From Alphaproteobacteria bacterium (lineage in GTDB: Bacteria > Pseudomonadota > Alphaproteobacteria > Rs-D84), in assembly GCA_016927735.1 (NCBI GenBank), contig JAFGMC010000001.1, positions 1 to 61,327 of the forward strand: a stretch of DNA of 61,327 nt, given 5' to 3'. The translations under genes and the position numbers were made by a program. Numbering within the stretch: position 1 is the first letter of the stretch; the number at the start of each line of letters is the position of its first letter. Positions 7,685 through 17,120 of this stretch are shown piece by piece. Under the pieces are notes generated by a model. The model was not told where the DNA came from, did no database searches, and saw only the letters and a program-made list of their open reading frames with translations.

Positions 7685-10465
7685 ATGAAGAAAATTTTGT
7701 TTTTCCCCATAGTAATGGTATGTTTTGTGCTATGTGCGAATGCTGCTGTGCCGTCCCAAAGACGTAGTCAACCAACTACTGAAACTGATGGTGTTTCTTC
7801 GGTATCTGCACGATCTGCGATAAGATCTACAACAACTAGATCATCTGTATCAACTCCCAGTTCAACATCTCTACGAACAACTTCTGCACGATCTGCCGCA
7901 CCTGTTGCACAAACCACTGTCAGTGCGCGTGCAGGGACAACACAAAAAGTTATAAATACCGGTACAAAGATTTCTGCTGCAAATAAAAATATTGTTGTTA
8001 ATGAAGTTTGTAAACAAAAATACGAAGGTTGTATGGATTCTTTTTGTATGTTGGATAATGAAAACGGTGGACGTTGTTTATGCAGTAATCGTAAGTCAGA
8101 ATTGGATAAAGTTTTAGCGGAAATTCAAAAGCTGGATGCTCAAAGTTATAAAATGGCAACCGAGGGTGTAGAAAGAATAGAAATGGGTGCTGATGCTGAT
8201 GCTGCTATTGCGGCTGCAAACAATTCTGTAAAAAATTTATTAGAAGATAAAGAGTCTTCTACACGTAAACGTACGTTGGATTTGAATTTATGGAATCAAA
8301 CAGAAACAACAGATGAAGAAGACTTGTTTGCTGAAAAAGAACAAGGCGCATTGGATGGTAAAACAGGGGATGAATTATATAATTCAGTATCACAAATATG
8401 TGTTGCGCAAATCCCTGAATGTTCAAATGATATGCCAATGCTTCAAATGATTTATGCACAAAATATAAAATCTGATTGTGCAGCTTATGAAAACGATTTG
8501 ACCAAACAAAAAAATGCGAGTTCACAAAAATTAGCTGCTGCTGAAAAAGCTTTGCGTGATGCAGCTTTGGATTCATTGCGCGCTGCAAACAAATATGATC
8601 TGGGTCAATGTACAATTGAGTTTAAAAAATGTATGTCAAATACCGCAGGGTGTAAAGATGACTTTACGGGTTGTGTCGGAATTGCGGCTGCTGAAAATGC
8701 ACAAATGTCCAGCAGTTCTAAATCTTCTATGAAAAAGGTAGATATCAAAGGTTCTAATACAAAAATATCAGTTGCTGCATCAACAATGGATGCACTAGAA
8801 TCAAAAAAACCGATGTGTGATAATATTACAAATTCATGCGTTGCGGTAAAAGATCAAGTTTGGATAACTTTCTTGCGCGAAGTTGCACCAACATTAAAAA
8901 CAGCGGAATTATTGGCTGAATCTGATTTGCGTACAAACTGTATTGCAAATATATCATCTTGTTTCCAAAAAGCATGTAAAGATACTATGGATCCAAATGA
9001 TCCAGATGGTTCTTATGATATGTGTTTATCACGTCCAGATACTGTAAAATCTTTATGTAAGGTTCAAATTGATCCTTGTGTTGCGGCGGAACCACAGATA
9101 ATGGATTTTGTAAAGGCCCGTTTGGCTGCAATGCGTGTTGACGCATGTACACTGGAAGTTAAAGAATGTTTCACAAATGAAAACACATGTGGTGAAAATT
9201 TCCAAAATTGTATAGGTTTGGATTTGTCTGATATAAAGAAAATGTGCCCAATTGATAAATTGGTTGCTTGCCAGAAAAATGGATCTTTGAACGGAATTGA
9301 TGAACTGGATGATATTATCAAAGGAATTTATTTGAGTATAGATAATTCAATGCTTACACAATGCCAAGCTGCTGTTTCGGAAAAAATGATGGAACTGTGT
9401 GGCGGTACAGATCGTTGTGGTGCATTTGATGATGATAAATATATAGGTACAGAAAGTTTGGCCAGCTATAAAAATAATGACGGTGATTATGTTATAGAAG
9501 GTTTGATTTCTTTTGGAAATGTAAAGGTAGAAAAAACACAGAGTACAGATTCTGATGTTAAATTTGGCCGCTATGAAATCAACATAAACGATTACAAAAA
9601 TAATATGGATTCAACAGATGTTTTGAAATCGCGTGTGATTGCATCATTACAATCTACTGCAAACAAAATTAATCAAAAGATTGCAATATTGTCACAAGAT
9701 CCAAAAATTAAAATGTGTGTTGAAGGTCGTGATATGAGTCAGATATCGGGTAATAGAGCAAATAAAAATTCTGAAGCAAGATATCCTAACTTATTAGATA
9801 GTTCAATATTAACCATAATTAATTCTGGTTTGGAAAAAGCTAATTCTAATTACTCAAAAACTTATGATAATTTGGTAAAAACAGCAGTGGAAAACCAGGG
9901 TCATGATATCAAGTCTGTAATGTGTGCTGCGATGGCATCGGAAAAGAATCCACCAAAAACATGTAAATCAAGATCTAGATTCGGATTCTGTACAGAATAT
10001 GAAGTTATAAATCCATTTGAAAATATTTTCAGCGAAACCAGTGAAAAAGGTATGTCTGGTGATATGTATTCAACAAGATATGTAATTACTGGTGCAAAAG
10101 TTTCAACCTTGGCTGATATTGCAGCAGCTGGTAGATCAGATTTTACACAGACAGATGAAAAAGGAAATATGGTTGGAAAGGTTTCTATGTCAGCAGTTTA
10201 TTCACAATCTGACAGTACATGTAATATAACAACTGTCACAACAATGTGTGAAAGTATGAAAGAAATTATAACAACAGAAACAACCGATAGTTGTGATGGT
10301 GGTGGTTTCTCATTGATTGGAAGTAGTAGTTGTGATGGAAGTAGTGGTGGTATATTGTCTTTCGGTAGTGGAAGTCAGAGTACCAAAACCGTGGAAAATT
10401 TCCGAGGTGTTTCATGTATTAAATTTATGGAACCAAAGACTGTTACAAATTCTATAAGTATGTAA
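7685..10465 (+). CDS. large exported Cys-rich protein, CMDxFC family (member A)
   Basis: The 926-residue product has a signal peptide (MKKILFFPIVMVCFVLCANA, cleavage after ANA), a Ser/Thr/Arg-rich linker to about residue 100, then the family signature C109-x6-CMDSFC-x9-C-x-C133. The rest is a helical, cysteine-rich domain with repeated C-x6-C pairs and two CGxNF/CKxDF modules. A C-terminal Ser/Gly-rich part follows. It is nearly colinear with the protein at 39759-42254 (shared CLSRPD, KVQID.C, RLAAMRVDACT, CPIDKLV segments). TTGGAG precedes the ATG and a terminator follows: a single-gene unit. Function unknown; periplasmic or outer-membrane location and disulfide bonding are inferred. Confidence 0.8.
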   Translation: MKKILFFPIVMVCFVLCANAAVPSQRRSQPTTETDGVSSVSARSAIRSTTTRSSVSTPSSTSLRTTSARSAAPVAQTTVSARAGTTQKVINTGTKISAANKNIVVNEVCKQKYEGCMDSFCMLDNENGGRCLCSNRKSELDKVLAEIQKLDAQSYKMATEGVERIEMGADADAAIAAANNSVKNLLEDKESSTRKRTLDLNLWNQTETTDEEDLFAEKEQGALDGKTGDELYNSVSQICVAQIPECSNDMPMLQMIYAQNIKSDCAAYENDLTKQKNASSQKLAAAEKALRDAALDSLRAANKYDLGQCTIEFKKCMSNTAGCKDDFTGCVGIAAAENAQMSSSSKSSMKKVDIKGSNTKISVAASTMDALESKKPMCDNITNSCVAVKDQVWITFLREVAPTLKTAELLAESDLRTNCIANISSCFQKACKDTMDPNDPDGSYDMCLSRPDTVKSLCKVQIDPCVAAEPQIMDFVKARLAAMRVDACTLEVKECFTNENTCGENFQNCIGLDLSDIKKMCPIDKLVACQKNGSLNGIDELDDIIKGIYLSIDNSMLTQCQAAVSEKMMELCGGTDRCGAFDDDKYIGTESLASYKNNDGDYVIEGLISFGNVKVEKTQSTDSDVKFGRYEININDYKNNMDSTDVLKSRVIASLQSTANKINQKIAILSQDPKIKMCVEGRDMSQISGNRANKNSEARYPNLLDSSILTIINSGLEKANSNYSKTYDNLVKTAVENQGHDIKSVMCAAMASEKNPPKTCKSRSRFGFCTEYEVINPFENIFSETSEKGMSGDMYSTRYVITGAKVSTLADIAAAGRSDFTQTDEKGNMVGKVSMSAVYSQSDSTCNITTVTTMCESMKEIITTETTDSCDGGGFSLIGSSSCDGSSGGILSFGSGSQSTKTVENFRGVSCIKFMEPKTVTNSISM

Positions 10466-10469
10466 AAAA

Positions 10470-10502
10470 TAAAACGTCTGAATATTTTCAGACGTTTTTT
10501 TA
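10470..10502. terminator. bidirectional terminator
   Basis: AAACGTCTGAA (10472-10482) and TTCAGACGTTT (10487-10497) form an 11-bp perfect stem with a TATT loop; A and T runs flank it on both sides, so it can serve the plus-strand gene ending at 10465 and the minus-strand gene ending at 10504. Confidence 0.85.
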
Positions 10503-10503
10503 A

Positions 10504-11427
10504 TTAAATATCATTTAAATCTTTAATAATTCTAACCGCTTTGGATTCCCATTCTTCGATTCGTTTATCCAGATCCATAATATTTGTTTCTGCCAGATAA
10601 ATAGCTGGTTTTGTATTATGTTTTTCTGCAGCCTCTATTACTTTTTTAATTGGAGAAACTTTTTGTTTTCCAGATGCAAACCAACTTTCGTCATCGGCAA
10701 TCCAAAAATCCGAATCAGAATGCGTAATAATTGCCAATCCTTTTGATATTACAACTTCATCATCTATGACAAATTCATAATTATTTTTTTTAATATGTTT
10801 AATCAAGTTTGAATTTTCTAAATCGTCTTTTTCTGGGATATTATAATCAAAATTAATATCTTTAAATACTGGTGCCGAATTTTCTTCACTTTCTTCTGGA
10901 CTTTCTGTTTCTAAGAAATCAAAATTTTCTGGCAATGGCAATCCAGAATCTTTTGAAGTTTTAATTTCCGGTTCTTCTTTCTGTATATGAACATCTTTCA
11001 TATCAAAAGCTGATTCAGGTCTTATCCCAGTTTTTTGTCGTGCACGAAGAAAAGAACCTTTTAATTCGGTTGGAATTCTATCTGGAAAAGGTAATATTTC
11101 TTCTTCTGATTTTTCTTCTTTTTTAGTTTCTTTTGGTTTTTCTTTTTTCTTCGCTTTTATAAATTTAATTGTGAATAAAGGTTTTTTTGTTCTTATAATC
11201 ACTGTTATAGTTGATATATATAAAGGAATTGCGGATATTATAATAACACCGAAAGTGAAACCTGCAAAACCATGTAATCTGGAATTTAATAAAACTGACC
11301 AATTTGATAATGAAAATAAGTTAAATCCGAAAAGTATAATTAAAATAATATAAAGTACAATGATATAAGAACCAGTCCATATCACTACATTTTTATTGGC
11401 TTTTAAGAATTCAATAATTTTTTTCAT
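10504..11427 (-). CDS. two-TM membrane protein with acidic cytoplasmic domain, unknown function
   Basis: The 307-residue product has two hydrophobic segments (about 13-35 and 50-80), a Lys/Glu-rich linker (KKKEKPKETKKEEKSEEE near 93-110) and a soluble acidic C-terminal region ending in a compact fold with WIADDESWFASGKQKVSP and KPAIYLAETNIMDLDKRIEEW. I do not recognise the family; the last part could be a ligand- or nuclease-like alpha/beta domain but no catalytic motif is clear. There is no Shine-Dalgarno; a near-consensus promoter sits 8 bases upstream of the ATG, so the mRNA is probably leaderless. It is convergent with the Cys-rich gene upstream. Confidence 0.7.
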   Translation of the reverse strand: MKKIIEFLKANKNVVIWTGSYIIVLYIILIILFGFNLFSLSNWSVLLNSRLHGFAGFTFGVIIISAIPLYISTITVIIRTKKPLFTIKFIKAKKKEKPKETKKEEKSEEEILPFPDRIPTELKGSFLRARQKTGIRPESAFDMKDVHIQKEEPEIKTSKDSGLPLPENFDFLETESPEESEENSAPVFKDINFDYNIPEKDDLENSNLIKHIKKNNYEFVIDDEVVISKGLAIITHSDSDFWIADDESWFASGKQKVSPIKKVIEAAEKHNTKPAIYLAETNIMDLDKRIEEWESKAVRIIKDLNDI

Positions 11428-11435
11428 ATTGCTTA

Positions 11436-11464
11436 ATAATAGACGGAATATAATTATTTGTCAA
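11436..11464 (-). promoter_or_regulatory. near-consensus promoter, probable leaderless mRNA
   Basis: On the minus strand TTGACA (11464-11459), a 17-base spacer and TATTAT (11441-11436) are followed after 8 bases by the ATG at 11427. Transcription would start at or within 1-3 bases of the start codon. No Shine-Dalgarno exists. Confidence 0.7.
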
Positions 11465-11618
11465 GTTTATGTGTATGGGTTATAAATAATATAAAAATAA
11501 AAATTATTGGGTTTAATAACTTTATTTAATACTGATAAACCCCTTTTGGTTATATGTAAAAAATACTTTTTTTATATAGTGTTTAATGATATAATCAAAT
11601 AGATTAAAGGGAGATATC

Positions 11619-13673
11619 ATGCACAAATTATTCAAGTCATTTGGACTTTCACTTGTTGGGATAGGGTCTGTTTTTATATTGGGTGCCGCGTGTGCCGCAG
11701 AAACAGGTCGTGCGACTTATAATAATGTTAATTCAGCCAATCGTGCAACTTTTGTCTCTGGACAACAACGTATGCCGACAATGGCAATTATACCTGGAAC
11801 TACAACTGGTAATCTTGTTGTAAATACTGGTACAACACCAGCGGTTGTTCCTTTATGTCCAGATGGCAGTGTTATGAATTCTGATTACAAAGTTGAAAAT
11901 TGCATGGATGATGTTTTATCTTGTGTAAATAATGGTGCATTACCTGGTGGATTAAATGATTTGTTTAACGAAGATTTGCGTAATTCTATTTTCAATGGAA
12001 TGAACCTTTGTGCGGTTCAAGTTGATAAATGTTTAAAGGATGTTCGTATAAATTGCAGAAATGTTTACAGCACTTCATCTGATTTCTGGATTGATTTTAA
12101 TTCAAGAAAGATTCAACCAGAATATTTTTCATTTGTTTTGCGTAAAACTGGTTTGACTCCAAACCAAGCAGAAAATACTTGTTGGTTATTGGATAAAAAT
12201 ACATATGGATCATCTTTTGATGCTATTTCTAATGACGGAAGTGTCACATCAGAATATAACAATAAGATTGGTGCATATAATAACCAAAGTGGCGGAAATT
12301 TAATTAAAAATTCACCACAAGGTGTCGCAGTTAATAATAATAATATTGGTGTCGATGGACAACGTGGTCACTATGCACGTTGGGATGCGGCAGCTGGTGA
12401 ATGTTTGGTACGTGTTGCTGCATATAACAAAGATTCACAAATCAAAAACAGTTGGTTGTTTGGTACATTGGGTAACGATGAACCAGCAGAAGTTTGGAAG
12501 GCAGCTGGTAAAAGCTTCTCTTGTAACAAAGATTTATTTGGATTCTCTTTGTTGAAAAATACAAACACAGTTGCGGTTGTTGGTGTTGGTGGTGGAACCG
12601 TTGTTGGTGCCGGTGTTGGTGCATTGGCTGGACATGGTAAACGCAGCTTTGATTGTAATAACAAAGATCATTTGAAAGAATTGACCAAAGAATTACGTGC
12701 AACAGGGAAGGTTGCTGTTTTAAACGAATATATGGATAACACATATTCAATTTCTTCTTCTGGTGTTGATGTAGATTCAGAACAATGTGAATCAATTGTT
12801 GAATTGTATGATACATATCAACAGGCCAAAGTTGCTGATAAAAGTTGTTCTGAGAAAACAGTTGCAAATACATCAAGCAATGAAACGAGAATAACATTCA
12901 CACAGTCTAATTTCCATGCTATTCCAAATGAAGTTAATGGATTTGATTATTCCCAGTATTTTGTTGAAGGAAATGAAACAGCAATTGCAATGCCTGTGCA
13001 GTTAACAACAGAACAAATAACAACCTTGAAAAATGGTGGATCTGTTGAAGTTGTTGTTCCTGGTAATAGCTCTACAGAAATTGCTAGTTCAAGCAATTGC
13101 ACTAAATTCCGTAGTTTAAATTTAGCGAAAAGGGACGGCAGAGGTGTTTATTGTACCGGTACATCAGCAAATTGTATTGAAAAAGAAGATTTCGTAAAAG
13201 AAGTCAGACGTCTGGGTGGTGTATTAGAACCAGTAACAATATTGCAAGGTGAAAAATCAAATATGTTGGCTGCTACTGCGATTGGTGCCGGTGTTGGTGC
13301 TGCAAGTGGTGGTTTGGCAACAGCAATCACAGCATTCGTTGAAAAGAACAATATTAACTGTCGTGTTGGTGATGGTTTGCAAAAGGTTGACTTTGGAAAA
13401 TCTTATAGCATCGGTTCATTAAAAGATTTCTATGTAAAGTGGAACTTGCGCTTGCCAGATACAATTATGCCAACTGCAACGGCTACAGATTGTGCCTCGT
13501 GGACAAATGCTTGTGCGACACTGAAAGATTTGAACCAGTGCGCAGCCGCACAAATCAATTATAAACCTGTTAATTCAACAAATACTACATTGGTAAGCAC
13601 TGCATGCGTTGTTTCCGGCAGTACATGTACAGTTAATCATCCAGTTGCGGTGTCTAATGGTGCATGCCAGTAA
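11619..13673 (+). CDS. exported Cys-rich protein with two glycine-zipper segments
   Basis: The 684-residue product has a signal peptide (hydrophobic GLSLVGIGSVFILGAACA, cleavage near CAAE). C-x6-C pairs occur early (CMDDVLSC; CAVQVDKCLKDVRINC). Two glycine-zipper-like hydrophobic hairpins are present, at about residues 318-338 (VVGVGGGTVVGAGVGALAG) and 548-565 (LAATAIGAGVGAASGGLA), similar to those of OM lipoproteins that insert or oligomerise in membranes. The C-terminus is Thr- and Cys-rich. AAAGGGAGATATC precedes the ATG. No known family recognised. It converges on the 14010-17993 operon, whose products also carry such zippers. Confidence 0.72.
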   Translation: MHKLFKSFGLSLVGIGSVFILGAACAAETGRATYNNVNSANRATFVSGQQRMPTMAIIPGTTTGNLVVNTGTTPAVVPLCPDGSVMNSDYKVENCMDDVLSCVNNGALPGGLNDLFNEDLRNSIFNGMNLCAVQVDKCLKDVRINCRNVYSTSSDFWIDFNSRKIQPEYFSFVLRKTGLTPNQAENTCWLLDKNTYGSSFDAISNDGSVTSEYNNKIGAYNNQSGGNLIKNSPQGVAVNNNNIGVDGQRGHYARWDAAAGECLVRVAAYNKDSQIKNSWLFGTLGNDEPAEVWKAAGKSFSCNKDLFGFSLLKNTNTVAVVGVGGGTVVGAGVGALAGHGKRSFDCNNKDHLKELTKELRATGKVAVLNEYMDNTYSISSSGVDVDSEQCESIVELYDTYQQAKVADKSCSEKTVANTSSNETRITFTQSNFHAIPNEVNGFDYSQYFVEGNETAIAMPVQLTTEQITTLKNGGSVEVVVPGNSSTEIASSSNCTKFRSLNLAKRDGRGVYCTGTSANCIEKEDFVKEVRRLGGVLEPVTILQGEKSNMLAATAIGAGVGAASGGLATAITAFVEKNNINCRVGDGLQKVDFGKSYSIGSLKDFYVKWNLRLPDTIMPTATATDCASWTNACATLKDLNQCAAAQINYKPVNSTNTTLVSTACVVSGSTCTVNHPVAVSNGACQ

Positions 13674-13696
13674 GTAGTGGATAATTAAAACGATAC

Positions 13697-13723
13697 AAAA
13701 ACCTGCCATAGGCAGGTTTTTTA
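13697..13723 (+). terminator. intrinsic terminator
   Basis: AAACCTGCC (13699-13707) and GGCAGGTTT (13711-13719) form a 9-bp stem with a 3-base loop and a T-run; it ends the gene at 11619-13673. Confidence 0.85.
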
Positions 13724-14009
13724 TTATCTAGTGCTTTGTTTCCCTGTTATATACAAAGGGTAGGGCTAATTATTCATTATTATTATCATGTTTTTATATT
13801 TAGTAATGGGATAATTTTTGTATACTCATAAAAAGTAATTTGTTATTTAACCACCATCCATTTTTATTAATATTAGATGGCATATTATCAAAAACTTCAA
13901 GTTGATCATTATATAAAAAGTAATTTGTTATCTATACCTATGTATGGGGTATTAAATAAAAACTCTTATTTGTAATAATTTTTATATAGAATATGAAAAT
14001 ATCTGGTTA
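13724..14009. other. gene-free AT-rich convergent intergenic region
   Basis: With the terminator this makes a stretch of about 336 bases without a gene between two convergent units. I see no ORF with a credible start, no tRNA and no clear terminator for the minus-strand operon. The only structure found is a pair of 19-base direct repeats. Confidence 0.6.
13828..13931. repeat. pair of 19-bp direct repeats
   Basis: ATAAAAAGTAATTTGTTAT occurs at 13828-13846 and again, identical, at 13913-13931; the copies start 85 bases apart in a gene-free region. The role is unknown; it could be a remnant of duplication, a deletion hot spot or a binding site pair. Confidence 0.6.
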
Positions 14010-15791
14010 TTAACTAGTACAAGAATTTGCAAGAATTTCAATTGTGACGTTGCGACAATTTTCATCAGATTTTAGTCCGATTGTTGTACAATTAATCCAG
14101 CCATTACCAACGGTTTTAATATTGTTACTGTTAATGCCATTGTCGATTAATATTTTTCCGACATTTTCAGCACGTTTTTTACTCAGAGCATTATTTATTG
14201 CTTCACTTCCAGTTTTGTCAGTATTTCCAGAAACCAAATAACATACATCAGTCTGATTTTCTTTTACTTTTTCCGCAAAACTTACTAACTTACCCTTGAA
14301 TGGATCTTTTATATTAGATTCATTTGGGTTAAATGTACCTTGTGAAGGTAATGTTATCTGCGTTATTTTAGTTGTTTCTTGTTCAACATTATCATCAACA
14401 GTTGAATTTGAAGAACTGGCAATAGGTAGTTTAAAGTTATTGCTTGGTACAAAATTAATAGATGATTTAAATTCTTTTATTTTACAAAATATACCGTCAA
14501 TTTCTTTTGGTGAATTACATACACATTTTTTATTAACAAATTCAAAACCAAAAGTACAAGCGCATTTATTATCAGTTGTTTTAAATGCAAGTTTATCAGT
14601 TCCACAATCAACACTGATTGGTTTATCTACGCATTTACCTTCGGTATAAATTTTATTTGTATCATTGCACTCACAGCTTCCTTCGACTTCTGTTGCATCA
14701 GTTCCACAGTCAATTTTTTCTATTTTTATCTCTGTTATTTCTGTCTGAAGTTCTTCTGCTGCAACAGTGATAGTTTCATATTTTCTACTATTAATTTCAT
14801 CAGAGTTTTCTTTTACGGCATCTTTACCACCGTTTATAAGCATATTACCAATTGCACCAGCTGCAATTCCAGCGCCGGCGGCAATCATACCTGTTTGAAC
14901 CTTTTGGGCAGCAGCAGATTTTTGTGCGTCCCATGCGGCACCTGCGGCAGCATCACCAGTTAATGCATCTGAAACACTGACAAATGCACCACCAGTTTTT
15001 CCAATAGATTTATTGTCATACAATCCAGTAGTCGCTTTATCAAGAATTTTTTCTGATTCAATTCCCGGTGCTAATCCCAATGCTTCTTTGGTTGTTTTAA
15101 GTTCTGCAGCTAGTGTTTTGTATTCTGTATAAAGGGGTGTTAAAACATTTGCACCTGGCAATACAACTTCTTTTTCACCACCTTTGATATTTCTTCCTTC
15201 ACCATAATCGCATTGGAATGTGGCCAGATGTGCCTTCATATCTCTTTCTGCGGCTTCGTCTGCAGATTCTTCGGCTTTGCCTTCTAATAATTGGCTGACA
15301 CCGTATCCAGTTGCACCAATCGCAGCCGCTGTTAATGTGCGATTTTCAATAGAGTTTTCCTTGTCTTTCATTGCTTGGGCATTTTTTTCCAAGTCTGTTA
15401 TTTTATCGCTGGAAACTTCTTTTGCAACTGGGGTTATTTCTTCTGGATTTATTTCTTCCGATTCTGTTTTCTTAGTTTCTTCTGTTGTTTTTTCATCTTT
15501 ATCAGAGGCATCTTTTTTTGTGAACAATCGTTTTAAAACACCTGTTTTTTCTTCTTCTTTGATTTCTTTTTGTGGTTCAGTTTTAGTGTTAATTTTAAGA
15601 GGTTCAGTTTTACTGCTGATGGTATTGGTTATACCTGTAAATTTTGTTGGTTCTATTTTTTTTAATATAGGTTCTTCACGATTTATTGTATTTTCTACAT
15701 CTTTTTTAGTTTCATTATTAGTGATAGGGTCTGCATAGCCAAAAGGCATTAATATTAAGATAGAAAAGAAAATCAATAATAATTTTTTCAT
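14010..15791 (-). CDS. exported OmpA-domain protein with Cys-rich and glycine-zipper regions
   Basis: The 593-residue product has a signal peptide (MKKLLLIFFSILILMPFGYA), a Lys/Glu/Thr-rich linker, a glycine-zipper-like segment near residues 300-320 (TGMIAAGAGIAAGAIGNML), a Cys-rich EGF-like stretch near 357-440 (repeated DCGTD, CxC), and a C-terminal OmpA-like peptidoglycan-binding domain near 495-590: SGNTDKTGSEAINNALSKKR, then NVGKILIDNGI and NCRNVTIEI. OmpA domains bind diaminopimelate in the cell wall, so it probably anchors an envelope structure. It is last in a tight three-gene operon, 14 bases after its upstream neighbour. Confidence 0.78.
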   Translation of the reverse strand: MKKLLLIFFSILILMPFGYADPITNNETKKDVENTINREEPILKKIEPTKFTGITNTISSKTEPLKINTKTEPQKEIKEEEKTGVLKRLFTKKDASDKDEKTTEETKKTESEEINPEEITPVAKEVSSDKITDLEKNAQAMKDKENSIENRTLTAAAIGATGYGVSQLLEGKAEESADEAAERDMKAHLATFQCDYGEGRNIKGGEKEVVLPGANVLTPLYTEYKTLAAELKTTKEALGLAPGIESEKILDKATTGLYDNKSIGKTGGAFVSVSDALTGDAAAGAAWDAQKSAAAQKVQTGMIAAGAGIAAGAIGNMLINGGKDAVKENSDEINSRKYETITVAAEELQTEITEIKIEKIDCGTDATEVEGSCECNDTNKIYTEGKCVDKPISVDCGTDKLAFKTTDNKCACTFGFEFVNKKCVCNSPKEIDGIFCKIKEFKSSINFVPSNNFKLPIASSSNSTVDDNVEQETTKITQITLPSQGTFNPNESNIKDPFKGKLVSFAEKVKENQTDVCYLVSGNTDKTGSEAINNALSKKRAENVGKILIDNGINSNNIKTVGNGWINCTTIGLKSDENCRNVTIEILANSCTS

Positions 15792-15805
15792 AGTTTTAAA
15801 ACAGT

Positions 15806-17116
15806 TTATTTTCCATTTGTTTGTTCTGTAGGTAGAATTTCTTGTACCGATGTTGTTGTTTTATCTCCACCCAATTCGCTTTTCGCAGCATCTAATGCAC
15901 CGCTTGCTTTTTGTGAATCCATTGCGCGACCAATTGAACCGGATGAAATCGCCCCCGCTGCAACACCAACGCCGGCACCCAACATAGCAGAAGAGGCCGA
16001 TGTTTGTTCACGTGTTAAACGATATGCATTTTCTTTATAAGTTGTCACATCAATTCCAAACCAATCCTGATTACAATCAAATGAATCCCCAGCATATGAT
16101 TTTTTTGATGCCATTGGTGATTCAGAATTTCCAGCAAACAGATTTACCGTGAACACGCAATCCAGACTGCGTTCGTCAAATAATGCACCAAATCTTTTGC
16201 ATTCATTAGACATTAAGTCACGCAATTCATATAAACGTGCTTCGTCTTTTTGTACCTGAACCTCTGCATTATTACGCAATGTCCCAAAAACTTGTTGGAT
16301 TCTGTTGGTCAAACCGTTATCAATTTTTTGACAATCACTCGCAATACTGGCACATGCAGAAACAGCCATGTCGCTGGTGGATTTTCCAATACATTTTGCA
16401 AAATTATTACCACATTGTGAAATCATACATTTGTTATATTTATTTCCACAATCAATCGTTTCATTATAAGAAGACATTTTTGCATTAAAATCACGATCTT
16501 CCCTTATTTCGGCTGCAAATAATTGAAATTCTTCGCCAGAACAATTTGAACTGCGTTTACAAGAATTTAATTTATCACCCCAAATTGTATCGCCATCGCC
16601 CGAACATCCTGAAAAGTCATTTTTACATTTTTGTTTCATACATGTTCGTAAGTCTGTATCGCAAGAATTTTTTCCAGAAGTAAGCGCATTTGTCGCAGCT
16701 TTTTTTGCAATGGTTTGTATATCGTTTGCATCCAGTGCAGCACGTTGATTGCGTATCATATCCGCACGTGTGTCTGCTGATTTATCACCAGAACTTGAAA
16801 CAGTATTTTCCAATATCGAATTAAACTGTGAAGATTTGTTTTCAATAATATTGTTTTCTGTTATTTGGTTTTCTTCGGTTGTTTCAACAGGGTCTTCAAT
16901 TATTTGTTCAATATTTGATTCTTGAATATTTACAGATGGCATTCTGCTGGCGACATTTGCCCGTGGTGCAGTGCGAGTTGTTCCAACCGCAACCCTTTGC
17001 GCAACCTTGGTTTCTGCAAATGAATCAGATGTAAAACAAAGAATAGATGACAAGCAACCTATTGCGGCAATTTGCAATAATCTGGATTTTGAGAAAATGA
17101 CTTTATCAAATTTCAT
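15806..17116 (-). CDS. exported Cys-rich protein with glycine zipper
   Basis: The 436-residue product has an N-terminal signal (hydrophobic LLQIAAIGCLSSILCFTSDS, cleavage near SFA). Two copies of a cysteine module occur: CDTDLRTCMKQKCKNDFSGC near residues 148-167 and CGNKYNKCMISQCGNNFAKC near 222-241, both C-x6-CM-x3-C-x3-F-x2-C, a shorter version of the module in the CMDxFC giants. A glycine-zipper segment (SAMLGAGVGVAAGAISSGSI) lies near 376-395. It lies 4 bases after the gene upstream and 14 before the OmpA-domain gene, so the three are one operon. Function unknown; envelope location inferred. Confidence 0.72.
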   Translation of the reverse strand: MKFDKVIFSKSRLLQIAAIGCLSSILCFTSDSFAETKVAQRVAVGTTRTAPRANVASRMPSVNIQESNIEQIIEDPVETTEENQITENNIIENKSSQFNSILENTVSSSGDKSADTRADMIRNQRAALDANDIQTIAKKAATNALTSGKNSCDTDLRTCMKQKCKNDFSGCSGDGDTIWGDKLNSCKRSSNCSGEEFQLFAAEIREDRDFNAKMSSYNETIDCGNKYNKCMISQCGNNFAKCIGKSTSDMAVSACASIASDCQKIDNGLTNRIQQVFGTLRNNAEVQVQKDEARLYELRDLMSNECKRFGALFDERSLDCVFTVNLFAGNSESPMASKKSYAGDSFDCNQDWFGIDVTTYKENAYRLTREQTSASSAMLGAGVGVAAGAISSGSIGRAMDSQKASGALDAAKSELGGDKTTTSVQEILPTEQTNGK

Positions 17117-17120
17117 TTTA

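Noticed and set aside
12371-12897. Two long minus-strand frames opposite the glycine-zipper gene
   Set aside because: They are rich in Leu, Gln, His and Pro as expected for antisense of Asn/Gly/Val codons, have no Shine-Dalgarno and overlap a better plus-strand gene.
13828-13931. Direct repeats as a CRISPR array
   Set aside because: Only two copies, the spacing is too long and no cas genes are present.
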